Assembly (NCBI RefSeq): GCF_003583765.1
Contig: NZ_QXQA01000014.1
Coordinates: forward strand, 1-64,000
DNA from: Paenibacillus nanensis
GTDB lineage: Bacteria; Bacillota; Bacilli; Paenibacillales; Paenibacillaceae
Length of the DNA: 64,000 bases
Direction: 5' to 3'
This document shows, piece after piece, positions 45,739 to 54,545 of the stretch. Position numbers and translations under genes: made by a program. The notes beneath the pieces were generated by a model, which searched no databases, had not been told where the DNA came from, and saw nothing but the letters and a program-made list of their open reading frames with translations. Every line of letters begins with the position of its first letter. The stretch's first letter is position 1.

Positions 45739-46710
45739 ATGGAGAGAGAACTTGCTTTAGAGATCGTACGGGTAACGGAGCTGGCCGCATTGGCGTCGGC
45801 GCCATGGATGGGACGCGGGGATAAAAACGGCGCCGACGGCGCAGCTACGTCAGCGATGCGCGCGATGTTTGATTCCGTATCCATTCGAGGCACGGTCGTT
45901 ATTGGGGAAGGGGAAATGGACGAGGCGCCGATGCTATATATCGGAGAGCAGGTCGGCAGCATGAACGGCCCTGAGGTGGATGTGGCCGTCGATCCGTTGG
46001 AAGGAACGGAGATCGTTGCCAAAGGGCTGAACAATGCGCTCTCCGTCATTGCCGTCGCCGGCAAAGGCCAGCTCCTCCATGCGCCGGATATGTATATGGA
46101 GAAGCTGTCGTACGGTCCCTCGCTTGTCGGGAAGCTGAGCATTACGGATCCGATGGAGACGACGCTGCGGAAAGCCGCGGACGCGCTTGGCAAGAAGGTA
46201 GCCGATTTAACCGTTATGATCCTGGATCGAACGCGTCATGAGTCGCTGGTGAAGACGCTGCGCAAGGTTGGCGTCCGCATCAAATTTTTGTCGGACGGCG
46301 ATGTGGCCGGCGCCATGGCCCCGGCATTCCCTGAGGCGGGCATTGACTTGTATGTCGGCTCCGGCGGAGCGCCGGAGGGCGTATTGGCTGCGGCTGCGCT
46401 CAAGTGTATGGGCGGCGAGCTGCAAGGAAGGCTGATGCCCGCGGACGCATCGGAATACGAGCGCTGCATCGGCATGGGAATTGCGGATCCGTATCGTGTT
46501 CTCACGATGGAGGATATGGTCGGCACGGAGGATGTCATCTTCGCGGCTACCGGCGTAACGCCAGGCGAATTCCTTGGCGGGGTGCGTTACTTTCCGGATG
46601 AACGGGCAGAGACCCATTCCATCGTCATGCGCGCGAAGACGAAGACGATCCGGTTCGTCCGTTCCCTCCATTACCTCCCGAACAAGCCGCTGCTTCGGCA
46701 AGCGGAATAA
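45739..46710 (+). CDS. glpX: Class II fructose-1,6-bisphosphatase (GlpX)
   Basis: This 323-residue gluconeogenic phosphatase hydrolyses fructose-1,6-bisphosphate. Metal and substrate motifs of the GlpX class are clear: GRGDKNGADGAA, VIGEGEMDEAPMLYIGE and the DPLEGTE of lithium-sensitive phosphatases, followed by GSGGAPEGVLAAAAL. The ATG at 45739 follows GGAGAGGGAGAAGG; the longer frame from 45604 has no SD and runs through the AT-rich promoter region. Confidence 0.95.
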   Translation: MERELALEIVRVTELAALASAPWMGRGDKNGADGAATSAMRAMFDSVSIRGTVVIGEGEMDEAPMLYIGEQVGSMNGPEVDVAVDPLEGTEIVAKGLNNALSVIAVAGKGQLLHAPDMYMEKLSYGPSLVGKLSITDPMETTLRKAADALGKKVADLTVMILDRTRHESLVKTLRKVGVRIKFLSDGDVAGAMAPAFPEAGIDLYVGSGGAPEGVLAAAALKCMGGELQGRLMPADASEYERCIGMGIADPYRVLTMEDMVGTEDVIFAATGVTPGEFLGGVRYFPDERAETHSIVMRAKTKTIRFVRSLHYLPNKPLLRQAE

Positions 46711-46809
46711 TCTTCGCATTACCCCTTCTCATAAGCGAACGCATGTTCTATAATGGATATGGAATTGGCGGATTCAATTGCCGGATGGGGTTCAGAGGAG
46801 AGTGGAGCA

Positions 46810-47850
46810 TTGAGCGAATTGGCGGCATTTATTACGGAACGAATGAAGCATCATCAAGTGATCGGCTTTAGCGCGGTTATGACGGGAAATGATGAGCTTC
46901 GGGAGTCGGTTTGTCTTGGCAAGCTTGATGCAGTCGAAGAGGGCGAGGTTAGGCGCGATACGAGATTTGCAGCCTGCTCGATCAGCAAGCTGGGGACGGC
47001 TGTGCTCGTATTAGCGCTTGCCGAGCAGGGCCTTTTTCAATTGGATAGACCAATCAACGACTACTTAGCCGCATGGAAGCTGCCGATGCATTCGTCCCTA
47101 GGAGGCCGTGAAGCTTCGCTCATGGACCTTCTTAGCCATCAGGCCGGTATCGTTGATCGGGAAGGAAGCTTCGATATTCACCGGCAGGACGAGAGGCTTC
47201 CACCCATGGCTGAGATTCTTGCGGGCGGAACCCGGTATCATCCGGCCCCCGTCCAGGTGACCGAGGCGCCCGGCACTGCTTTTCGTTACTCGGATGCGGG
47301 GTATTGCGTCATTCAGCAAGCGATCGAGGATCGGTGCGGCAAAACTTTTGAGACCGTTATGGATGAAACGGTATTCGGGCCGCTCGGGATGACGGAAAGC
47401 TTATATTGCTCCCCCGATAGGATAATGCCAGCGGACCGTTTCGCATCGGGGCATGAACGGTCCGGAGCTCGGACGCGGGAGCGATTCCCTGTTTATCCGT
47501 TCCCGGCTGCGGCGGGATTATGGTCGACGCCGGCAGATCTGGCCAAGCTTTCGATTGAAATCATGAGGGCGTACAGAGGGGAGAGCAAGCTCGGACTGTC
47601 GCGGTTAAGCGCCAAGCAAATGCTGACGCCGCAGGGGAACAGCAATTTTGCGGGGCTGGGATTGTTTCTCGGCCAGGCGAAGGATGACATACAAGCGGCG
47701 TCTTATGGCTGGGGAGTCGGCTTCCAAAGCATGCTTGTTTTTCACCCGGCGAAGGGAGAAGGGATTGTGCTTATGCACAATACGGAAACGGGACGTCACC
47801 AGCTGGAAGGATTAATCGGAGACGTGCTCATGAAGCTGGGCTGGAGATAA
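46810..47850 (+). CDS. Serine hydrolase (beta-lactamase class C family)
   Basis: This 346-residue soluble protein has the S-I-S-K nucleophile motif (AACSISKLG) and a Y-S-D second motif (FRYSDAGYC). It has no signal peptide or C-terminal membrane block, unlike the gene at 24119. I choose the TTG at 46810 because AGAGGAG is nine bases upstream; ATG 46753 lacks an SD. Likely an esterase or D,D-peptidase-like enzyme; substrate unknown. Confidence 0.85.
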   Translation: MSELAAFITERMKHHQVIGFSAVMTGNDELRESVCLGKLDAVEEGEVRRDTRFAACSISKLGTAVLVLALAEQGLFQLDRPINDYLAAWKLPMHSSLGGREASLMDLLSHQAGIVDREGSFDIHRQDERLPPMAEILAGGTRYHPAPVQVTEAPGTAFRYSDAGYCVIQQAIEDRCGKTFETVMDETVFGPLGMTESLYCSPDRIMPADRFASGHERSGARTRERFPVYPFPAAAGLWSTPADLAKLSIEIMRAYRGESKLGLSRLSAKQMLTPQGNSNFAGLGLFLGQAKDDIQAASYGWGVGFQSMLVFHPAKGEGIVLMHNTETGRHQLEGLIGDVLMKLGWR

Positions 47851-47862
47851 ATTTTAAAGAGA

Positions 47863-47899
47863 AGCCTCGCGGACCGATTGGGGTCTGCGAGGCTTTTTG
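47863..47899 (+). terminator. Terminator between serine hydrolase and the PgpA-like gene
   Basis: A 13-bp stem AGCCTCGCGGACC / GGTCTGCGAGGCT with one G-U pair is followed by TTTTTGCG. It can serve both converging genes. Confidence 0.9.
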
Positions 47900-47909
47900 C
47901 GTCCTTGTT

Positions 47910-48452
47910 TTAGTCGAGCGGGGGCGTCGTAACGCCTTCGCGCTCCGCTTGCTTGCGGTGGGCGATCCGGCTTGCGGCCGATGCCGCAATCGCGCCGACG
48001 ATATCGTCCAGGAACGTATGGATCTCCCCGTCGTCTTTGCTGTTGAGCTTCACAAGGATGCCTGGCTTCATCTTGTCGATATAACCGAAATTGGTGAAGC
48101 CGATGCTTCCGTACACATTGACGATCGAAAGCGCCAATATTTCGTCGCAGCCATACAGGCTCTCATCATGCTTGATCATGTCCTGCAGCGGTGCCAGCAG
48201 CTTGCCTTCCTCCGCCAAAATATCGAGCTGAATGCCGGTCAGCACCGCATTCTGCACCTCGCGTTTGGACAAGACGGCATCGACATGCACCATGCAGTCC
48301 TCCTGCGTCAAATCCGGGAAATAATCCTTCTGCAGGAAATGGACGAGCTCGGCGATCGCCTCTCTCGTAACGCCTCGTTTGGCAAGCCATTCCTGCGTCG
48401 CGGAAGCTACTTTGCCGCTGTTCAAGCTGTATTTTTCGGGATTGTCGCTCAT
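47910..48452 (-). CDS. PgpA/YutG-like phosphatidylglycerophosphatase A family protein
   Basis: This 180-residue protein resembles the Gram-positive YutG branch of PgpA. The C-terminal motif FGYIDKMKPGI...FLDDIVGAIAA corresponds to the family's conserved acidic segments. It would dephosphorylate phosphatidylglycerol phosphate, but the Gram-positive members lack the membrane spans of enterobacterial PgpA, so activity is inferred. Reads towards a shared terminator. Confidence 0.8.
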   Translation of the reverse strand: MSDNPEKYSLNSGKVASATQEWLAKRGVTREAIAELVHFLQKDYFPDLTQEDCMVHVDAVLSKREVQNAVLTGIQLDILAEEGKLLAPLQDMIKHDESLYGCDEILALSIVNVYGSIGFTNFGYIDKMKPGILVKLNSKDDGEIHTFLDDIVGAIAASAASRIAHRKQAEREGVTTPPLD

Positions 48453-48584
48453 TCTTGTTCCCCCTTGCGATTTTTGGACAAAACTGGTCTAAAACAGGGA
48501 AGGGCTCGTATACATATTACTACAAATAAGGAGTTGTACAAAGTTGCCGTCAGGCCAAAAACCGATTGGGGAGGAATTATCAAA

Positions 48585-49646
48585 ATGATTCAAAAAAATT
48601 GGATCCGCAATACCGCATACGTCGCGCTCATCGCGCTGCCCGTCATAACCACGGGGTGCGGATTGTTCTCGCAGCAAACGAGCAAATCGATCGATCCGCC
48701 GCAGCAGGTGGAGGAAACGGACGGCATTGATGGCGAGCCGACCGGACAGGCTGTACTGGAAGGGGAGCAAGAATCGAGATTGACCGTGTATTTGCAGGAT
48801 GGCAACGGCTACCTGGCGCCGGTCGCGGTGCCGTATACGCTTGCCGAGAATGAGACGGCTGCCCAGAAAGCGCTTGAGATTATGGTGGAGAACGGGGCGT
48901 ACGCTTCGCTCCTGCCGGAACAATTCCGTCCGCTTATTCCGCAAGGCACGCAAGTGCTTTCTTATTCGTACGACAATGAGCGGAAGGTCGCGAAGGTTGA
49001 TCTTTCCGCCGATTTCAATGACTATAACGAGCAGGACGAGCGCGCGATCGTAGAATCGATTACATGGACGCTCACAGCGATGCCTGGTATCGAGGGCGTT
49101 GAGCTGTCCGTAGCAGGCCAGCCGCTTCAAGAGATGCCGCTTGCAGGATTCCCGATCCAAGGCGCGCTGACTCGTGATATCGGCATCAATATCGAATACG
49201 GAGAAGGGGTCAACGTGGCGAATTCTTCGCCGGTAACGCTCTATTTCGCGGCGCAAACGGTTAACGAAGAGCCGTACTACGTGCCTGTCACACGGCTGAT
49301 CGACCGTTCCGATTCGAAGGAGCATGCGGCGATCGAGCAGCTGATTCAAGGGCCTCTCGATAAGAAAAAGCTCACGGGCCTCATTTTGCCGGATGTAGAG
49401 GTGGCCAGCATCGAGAAGCTGGAGGACGGCGTTGTCAAAATCGACCTGGAGGACCCGGCGTATGAGCCAGGCCAAGTGATCCCGGCGGAGATGCTGGAGT
49501 CGATCGTGCTGTCCCTGACCGAAAACACAGGCGCATCCGAGGTGCAAATCAGCATCAACGGCGACACAAATCTGACGGACGATGCGAACAAATCGTACAG
49601 CGAGCCGGTTGGCAGACCGCATCATGTCAACGCTCTTAAATCTTAA
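48585..49646 (+). CDS. gerM: GerM-like sporulation/germination lipoprotein, two GerMN domains
   Basis: This 353-residue protein has a lipoprotein signal with C25 (ITTGCGLFS) and two GerMN domains (about 85-185 and 215-330). In B. subtilis GerM is a spore-envelope protein supporting engulfment channel assembly and germination, and gerM precedes rph and ysnA exactly as here. The ATG at 48585 has GGGGAGGA upstream. The frame is open far upstream into the antisense of the PgpA-like gene, which I regard as chance. Confidence 0.92.
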   Translation: MIQKNWIRNTAYVALIALPVITTGCGLFSQQTSKSIDPPQQVEETDGIDGEPTGQAVLEGEQESRLTVYLQDGNGYLAPVAVPYTLAENETAAQKALEIMVENGAYASLLPEQFRPLIPQGTQVLSYSYDNERKVAKVDLSADFNDYNEQDERAIVESITWTLTAMPGIEGVELSVAGQPLQEMPLAGFPIQGALTRDIGINIEYGEGVNVANSSPVTLYFAAQTVNEEPYYVPVTRLIDRSDSKEHAAIEQLIQGPLDKKKLTGLILPDVEVASIEKLEDGVVKIDLEDPAYEPGQVIPAEMLESIVLSLTENTGASEVQISINGDTNLTDDANKSYSEPVGRPHHVNALKS

Positions 49647-49672
49647 GAACGAAGCTGCCAAGCGGGAAGGGA

Positions 49673-49712
49673 AGAACGAATCGGGCATACGTCCGGCTCG
49701 TTCTTTTTTCTT
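49673..49712 (+). terminator. gerM terminator
   Basis: AAGAACGA and TCGTTCTT form an eight-base stem with an inner CGG/CCG pair, followed by TTTTCTTTTC. Confidence 0.85.
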
Positions 49713-49808
49713 TTCGCTTCAGGGCGGGGCGGCTTTAGATGCATTCCGGCTTTCACTTTGCTAAAATAGGAAGGGTTAAAATGGCAAGTAACGTTCAGGA
49801 GGCATTCA

Positions 49809-50549
49809 ATGATGAGAAATGACAGTCGCGAACCGAATCAGCTTCGGCCGGTCAAAATAACGACAAATGTAAATAAACACGCGGAGGGCTCGGTTCTGAT
49901 TGAGGTCGGAGATACAAAAGTGATCTGTACGGCCACCGTCGAGGAACGCGTTCCGCCTTTTATGAAGGGACAAGGCAAAGGCTGGGTGACCGCGGAATAC
50001 GCGATGCTGCCGCGCGCGACGCATTCCCGCAACCAGCGCGAAGCCGCCAAAGGCAAGCTGACCGGACGCACGATGGAAATTCAGCGTCTGATCGGCAGAG
50101 CGCTTCGCTCCGTCGTTGATTTGAGCGCGCTGGGCGAGCGGACGATTACGCTGGACTGCGACGTTATACAAGCGGACGGGGGCACGCGCACCACATCGAT
50201 TACGGGCGCTTTCGTCGCGCTTACGCTTGCGGTTGAACATCTGTCCAAAACGGTCTCGTTCAATAAATATCCGATTCGCGATTATTTGGCCTCCGTCAGC
50301 GTTGGCGTTATCCAGGAGAAAGCGATGCTTGATCTGAACTACGAAGAGGATTCCAAGGCGAAGGTCGACATGAACGTTGTCATGACCGGGCAAGGGAAGT
50401 TCGTTGAAGTGCAAGGAACGGGAGAAGAATCTCCGTTCTCGCGCGAAGAGCTGAACCAGCTGCTGGCGCTTGCCGAGTCGGGCATTGCGGAGCTGATCGG
50501 GAAGCAGAAGGAAGCGCTCGGAGAATCCGCTTCGCGCATCGGGGGATAA
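49809..50549 (+). CDS. rph: Ribonuclease PH
   Basis: This 246-residue phosphorolytic exonuclease trims tRNA 3' ends. The N-terminal [41 protein letters not shown] and the catalytic [17 protein letters not shown] segments are standard. AGGAGG is six bases upstream. It is four bases from rdgB, as in B. subtilis rph-ysnA. Confidence 0.97.
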   Translation: MMRNDSREPNQLRPVKITTNVNKHAEGSVLIEVGDTKVICTATVEERVPPFMKGQGKGWVTAEYAMLPRATHSRNQREAAKGKLTGRTMEIQRLIGRALRSVVDLSALGERTITLDCDVIQADGGTRTTSITGAFVALTLAVEHLSKTVSFNKYPIRDYLASVSVGVIQEKAMLDLNYEEDSKAKVDMNVVMTGQGKFVEVQGTGEESPFSREELNQLLALAESGIAELIGKQKEALGESASRIGG

Positions 50550-50553
50550 CGAT

Positions 50554-51201
50554 ATGGCAGGGAATGTGTTATCGGGACAATCCGTTATCGTCGTAGCGAC
50601 GAAAAATAAAGGCAAAGTGAAGGAGTTCGCCCACGCGCTGGAAAAGCTGGGCAAAGGCGTATCCAGCCTGCTTGACTATCCGGAAATACCGGATATTCCG
50701 GAGGACGGGGACACGTTCGCGGCGAATGCCCGGATCAAAGCGAAGGCGGCGGGGGACGCGCTCGGCGTTCCCGCTCTGGCGGACGATTCGGGGCTGCGCG
50801 TAGAAGCGCTTGGAGGCAGGCCGGGCGTTTATTCCGCCCGTTACGCAGGAGAAGGCGCGACCGACAGCGATAATAACGCGAAGCTGCTAAGGGAGCTAAG
50901 CGGTATTGGCGCGACGCTCGGGGAAGAACTGCCGGACGGCTCCAAGCTGCTGAGCCGCGCGCAATTCGTTTGCGCGCTTGCGCTTTACGATCCTGCGACG
51001 GGCGAGTTTGTGGAGGCCGAAGGAACGGTGGACGGCGTCATTACGGACCGTCCGCACGGCGACGGCGGCTTCGGCTACGATCCGCTGTTCTGGCTGCCGC
51101 AGCTGGGCAGAGGCATAGCGGAGCTGACCAAAGAGGAGAAAGGCGCCATCAGCCACCGCGGCGAGGCGCTGAAGGCTTTGCTCGTTAAGCTGGAGCGGTA
51201 G
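50554..51201 (+). CDS. rdgB: XTP/dITP pyrophosphatase (RdgB/HAM1)
   Basis: This 215-residue house-cleaning enzyme removes non-canonical purine nucleotides. Motifs ATKNKGKVKEF, ALADDSGLRVEALGGRPGVYSAR and GDGGFGYDPLFW are complete. It is co-transcribed with rph. The 3' end, including the stop codon, is the left part of an 80-base tandem duplication. Confidence 0.96.
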   Translation: MAGNVLSGQSVIVVATKNKGKVKEFAHALEKLGKGVSSLLDYPEIPDIPEDGDTFAANARIKAKAAGDALGVPALADDSGLRVEALGGRPGVYSARYAGEGATDSDNNAKLLRELSGIGATLGEELPDGSKLLSRAQFVCALALYDPATGEFVEAEGTVDGVITDRPHGDGGFGYDPLFWLPQLGRGIAELTKEEKGAISHRGEALKALLVKLER

Positions 51202-51329
51202 AAGCGCTCCGGTCTACACAGCGGGCTCTGCCCTACGAAGCGCCGCGTGGCTGAAGACTCTGCTTGTTAAGCTGGAGCGGTAGAGGCGCGCCGGTCTACA
51301 CAGCGGGCTCTATCCTACGAAGCGCCGCG
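51168..51329. repeat. Tandem duplication of the rdgB 3' end
   Basis: Copy 1 (51168-51247) covers the last codons of rdgB and 46 bases beyond; copy 2 (51250-51329) repeats it with a period of 82 bases and a few mismatches. Copy 2 keeps an intact ...VKLER-stop reading. Confidence 0.9.
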
Positions 51330-51346
51330 GCGTCCAGCCTCCAACT

Positions 51347-51533
51347 ATTAGCGACAAAAATGCACTTATTTTCATCGAAATGAAGCTGTAGTTAAGGAAT
51401 AGCGACAAAAATACACCTATTCGTTTGCGCCCTAACAGAAAAAACGGTAAAGCGAAGGAATAGGGGTACTTTTGTCCTTATTTCCGGCAAAACGCTTTGT
51501 ATTTCTTTGAATAGGTGCACTTTTGTCGCTATT
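51347..51533. repeat. Four 24-base repeats in inverted arrangement (REPIN-like)
   Basis: Two plus-oriented copies (51347-51370, 51398-51421; consensus AATAGCGACAAAAATRCACY) are followed by two inverted copies (51459-51482, 51510-51533). B and D are near-perfect reverse complements. The DNA between is non-coding. The whole block can fold into one large hairpin. Confidence 0.9.
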
Positions 51534-51670
51534 TCTTTTTTGCCGTCCTTGCAGCGGCGAGTTCCACTGTGGAATCCCCACGTACGCCTCCAAATACAAC
51601 ATCTTCCCCACTCAATAATAAACGTCAATATAAAAAGAGTAGTTGCGTACGAATAGCGCAATTACAAGAA
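51534..51670. other. Non-coding remainder of the rdgB-asnB gap
   Basis: No gene, repeat or motif that I can support lies between the repeat block and the asnB terminator. Confidence 0.5.
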
Positions 51671-51707
51671 AACCGCCCCCCAAGACAAGCGTCTTGAAAA
51701 GGCGGCT
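51671..51707 (-). terminator. asnB terminator
   Basis: On the minus strand GCCGCC and GGCGG pair around an inner GTCTTG/CAAGAC-type stem with a four-base loop, followed by TTTTCTTG. Confidence 0.8.
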
Positions 51708-51737
51708 TTATCTTGAACCGCGGACGGTTCCCGTTCG

Positions 51738-53582
51738 TTAGCCAATCGAAACCTTGTATTCTTTCAGCCACACATTAACCTGATACAGATAAGCGAACAA
51801 TTGCGGGCCCGACATCAGCTGGCCGAACCAAGGGATGTTGGAGCTTGCGGAATCGGCTTCCGCGAGCTCACGGACTTTTTTCACGTTAATGAGGGGCAGC
51901 AGAGGCGAGCTTGGGTCGTTCAAGACGTCCAGAAGCAGACCTCGGACTGCGGTCAAATAGTTCGGGTTATGCGTTTTCGGATACGGACTCTTCTTGCGCC
52001 ACAGCACGTCATCCGGCAAAACGCCTTGCAGCGCCTTGCGCAAAATGCCTTTTTCGCGGTCGCCCGCCGTCTTGATCTCCCAAGGAATGTTGAATACATA
52101 TTCGACGAGACGGTGGTCGCAGAACGGAACGCGGACTTCAAGGCCCGCCGCCATACTCATCCGGTCCTTGCGGTCGAGGAGAGTAGGCATGAAGCGGGTA
52201 ATGTTCAGGTAGGACATGCGGCGCATCCGTCTGCGCTGCTCATCCTCTCCGTCCAAGTGCGGCACCTCCGCGACGGCGTCCGCGTATCGGTCTCCGATAT
52301 ACTCCTCCGGCTTAATCCATGCCGCGATGTCCGGGGACAACAAATCCGCCCGCATCGCCGTTGCCAGCGACCAGGGGAACGTGTCGGCGTTCAGCGCCTC
52401 ATCGCGGTGAAACCAAGGGTACCCGCCGAATATTTCGTCCGCGGCTTCCCCAGAAATCGCGACAGTCGCTCCCTTTTTGATCTCGTGGCAGAACAGCAGC
52501 AGGGAGGCGTCAACATCGGCCATTCCCGGCAAATCCCGCGCCAGCGTCGCGTTATAGAGAGTGGCGACAAGCTCCGGCGTATCGAATTGAATCGGGTGGT
52601 GTACGGTGCCGAGATGGGAGGTCATACGCTCGATCCACGGCGCGTCGCTGTTCGGCTGGAACGCGTGCGCCTTAAAATGCTTGTCGTTATCGCGGTAATC
52701 GACAGAATACGTATGGACGTTGCCTTGCCCCGTTTCTTTGTAATACTCCACCGCAATCGTCGTCAAAGCGCTGGAGTCGAGTCCTCCGGACAGCAGCGTA
52801 CAGACCGGCACATCGGAGATGAGCTGGCGTTCGACGGTGTCTTTCAGCAGCTCTCTGACATGTTCAGCCGTTTCCTCCACGGTATGTTCATGCGTCTGGC
52901 TGCGAAGCTGCCAGTAGGTAATGGTTTTGACTCCGGCGTGATTGACCACCATGCATTGTCCGGGCCGGAGCTCGCTCATGTTATTGTATACACCGTGGCC
53001 CGGTGTTCTCGCGGGACCGATGATGAAAATTTCAGCGAGTCCCTCTGCTCCGACTTCGGCTTTCACTGCGGAATGCTCCAGAATGCATTTCGGCTCGGAG
53101 CCGAAGATGAACAAGCCGTCCTTTCGGTAAAAGAACAACGGCTTGACGCCGAGCCGGTCTCTTGCCAGGAACAGTTCTTGGGCTGTAACATCCCATATCG
53201 CAAAAGCGAATATGCCGTTGAACCGTTCCACGCATGCGCGGCCCCACTCCATAAAGGCGACCAGCAGCACCTCCGTGTCGCATGTTGTCGTAAAGGTTCG
53301 GCCGCGGCTCTCAAGCTCTCTCTTCAGCTCGGGCGCGTTATAAAGCTCGCCGTTATAGACGACTACATATTTGTCGTCGCCGGTGTAACGAATCATAGGC
53401 TGGGCGCCGTTCTCCGGGTCCATGACCGAGAGACGGCGGTGGCCGAGCGCACAGTGCGCCGATATCCAAGTTCCCGCAGCGTCCGGGCCGCGGGGGGCGA
53501 GCGTGTCTGTCATTCTCTCCAGATTGTCGCTTTCTTTGGTCAGGTCACTGTTCCAATCAATCCAGCCGGTAATTCCGCACAT
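51738..53582 (-). CDS. asnB: Asparagine synthase (glutamine-hydrolysing)
   Basis: This 614-residue enzyme makes asparagine from aspartate, glutamine and ATP. The N-terminal glutaminase domain requires Cys2 exposed after Met removal; MCGITGW at 53582 supplies it, which fixes the start against a frame 74 residues longer. The synthetase domain has the pyrophosphate loop LLSGGLDSSAL. Length equals the AsnO/AsnB class of Bacillus. AGAGGA is ten bases upstream. Single gene with its own terminator. Confidence 0.96.
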   Translation of the reverse strand: MCGITGWIDWNSDLTKESDNLERMTDTLAPRGPDAAGTWISAHCALGHRRLSVMDPENGAQPMIRYTGDDKYVVVYNGELYNAPELKRELESRGRTFTTTCDTEVLLVAFMEWGRACVERFNGIFAFAIWDVTAQELFLARDRLGVKPLFFYRKDGLFIFGSEPKCILEHSAVKAEVGAEGLAEIFIIGPARTPGHGVYNNMSELRPGQCMVVNHAGVKTITYWQLRSQTHEHTVEETAEHVRELLKDTVERQLISDVPVCTLLSGGLDSSALTTIAVEYYKETGQGNVHTYSVDYRDNDKHFKAHAFQPNSDAPWIERMTSHLGTVHHPIQFDTPELVATLYNATLARDLPGMADVDASLLLFCHEIKKGATVAISGEAADEIFGGYPWFHRDEALNADTFPWSLATAMRADLLSPDIAAWIKPEEYIGDRYADAVAEVPHLDGEDEQRRRMRRMSYLNITRFMPTLLDRKDRMSMAAGLEVRVPFCDHRLVEYVFNIPWEIKTAGDREKGILRKALQGVLPDDVLWRKKSPYPKTHNPNYLTAVRGLLLDVLNDPSSPLLPLINVKKVRELAEADSASSNIPWFGQLMSGPQLFAYLYQVNVWLKEYKVSIG

Positions 53583-53732
53583 GTTTCTCATTCCTCTCTT
53601 TGCTGGACTCCAGTCGCGATAATAACAGTTATATGCTGAAAAAAGGGATAAAATGTCTGTCCGACGGGGGAACCTAGTGGAGGTGAAAGGCTTGAGTCGC
53701 ATTTCGAAGACGGAAGGAAGGGATAACGAACG

Positions 53733-54071
53733 ATGGAGAATGACAGCCAAACCTATGTCAATGGAGGACGGAAGCGGTTTTACGTATCGGTTCAGGCGGG
53801 GCAAATACTAGCCGACCCCGAAGCGGCGGCTTATGAGCTGGCCATTGACGCGAATGACGAAGAAGTCGCCCGCTTGCGCGAGCTGTTCGAGGAGCTTTCG
53901 TCGATGGATGAGGCGGAGATCGGACATTTTGCAACAACGCCTTATGAGACGAACCATGACGAATCGCTGAACAGCGGTTCGGATGAGCTCGTCAGCCAAA
54001 TCTACCGGCTGCTTTACGAGTGCGGAACGGGAGAGACGAGACGCCATATTGAAACGATGGGCATTTTGTAA
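53733..54071 (+). CDS. Conserved-looking small protein, unknown function
   Basis: This 112-residue acidic soluble protein is mainly helical (ELAIDANDEEVARLRELFEELSSMDEAE; described by position about 36-62). It has no recognised motif. An AAGGG SD precedes the ATG. It is divergent from asnB and 15 bases from another small unknown gene, so the two are co-expressed. Confidence 0.65.
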   Translation: MENDSQTYVNGGRKRFYVSVQAGQILADPEAAAYELAIDANDEEVARLRELFEELSSMDEAEIGHFATTPYETNHDESLNSGSDELVSQIYRLLYECGTGETRRHIETMGIL

Positions 54072-54086
54072 GAGAGGAGCAATGCG

Positions 54087-54425
54087 ATGAATCCGCTTGA
54101 TGCTCATGTAAGAGGAATGGTTGATCGCGCCGGGGCCGCGTGCGCTGAGGTGGAGGTGCGGACGGACGACGCCAAGGCGCCTGTTGTGTTAGCCTATTTC
54201 ACAAGCGTTGGCAGCGAGCCGGCGTTAAAGGAAGTGCTGCGCAATGATGCGGACACGGATATCGATTGGTTTGACAATAATATGCATCAAGCCTTCAAAG
54301 CCATTACGGACGACGCGGCTTCTTCACCGGAGTCGGATCACAGCGCGCTGCAGCGGTTCGGGGACCGGGTCCTGGCGATGGAAGGGGTCAGGGAGCGCAT
54401 CCGTTCCTTATTTCAAGAATCATAA
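54087..54425 (+). CDS. Small acidic protein, unknown function
   Basis: This 112-residue soluble, Asp-rich protein (NDADTDIDWFDNN near the centre) has no family I recognise. GAGAGGAG precedes its ATG. It is the second gene of a two-gene operon ending in a terminator. Confidence 0.65.
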   Translation: MNPLDAHVRGMVDRAGAACAEVEVRTDDAKAPVVLAYFTSVGSEPALKEVLRNDADTDIDWFDNNMHQAFKAITDDAASSPESDHSALQRFGDRVLAMEGVRERIRSLFQES

Positions 54426-54435
54426 GCTTCCGCGG

Positions 54436-54476
54436 GATCGGCTTTAGGCTACGAAGGAGCTATGGCCGATCTTTTC
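54436..54476 (+). terminator. Terminator of the two small unknown genes
   Basis: GATCGGC (54436-54442) pairs with GCCGATC (54465-54471), followed by TTTTC. Confidence 0.8.
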
Positions 54477-54545
54477 ATGCGGAAAACTTTTTTTCGCGGC
54501 AATTCATGGTATAATTTGTCCAAAACGTTTATGGGGGCGTCTACG

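Noticed and set aside
47949-48584. N-terminal extension of gerM over the PgpA-like gene
   Set aside because: A lipoprotein signal starts at 48585 with a good SD; the upstream part is antisense to a supported gene.
51347-51533. CRISPR array
   Set aside because: Only four copies, in mirrored orientation, with unequal spacers and no cas genes.
51801-53639. 612-codon open frame on the plus strand opposite asnB
   Set aside because: It is antisense to a complete asparagine synthase, has no SD, and its translation is Arg/Val/Gln-rich low-quality sequence typical of a shadow frame in GC-rich coding DNA.
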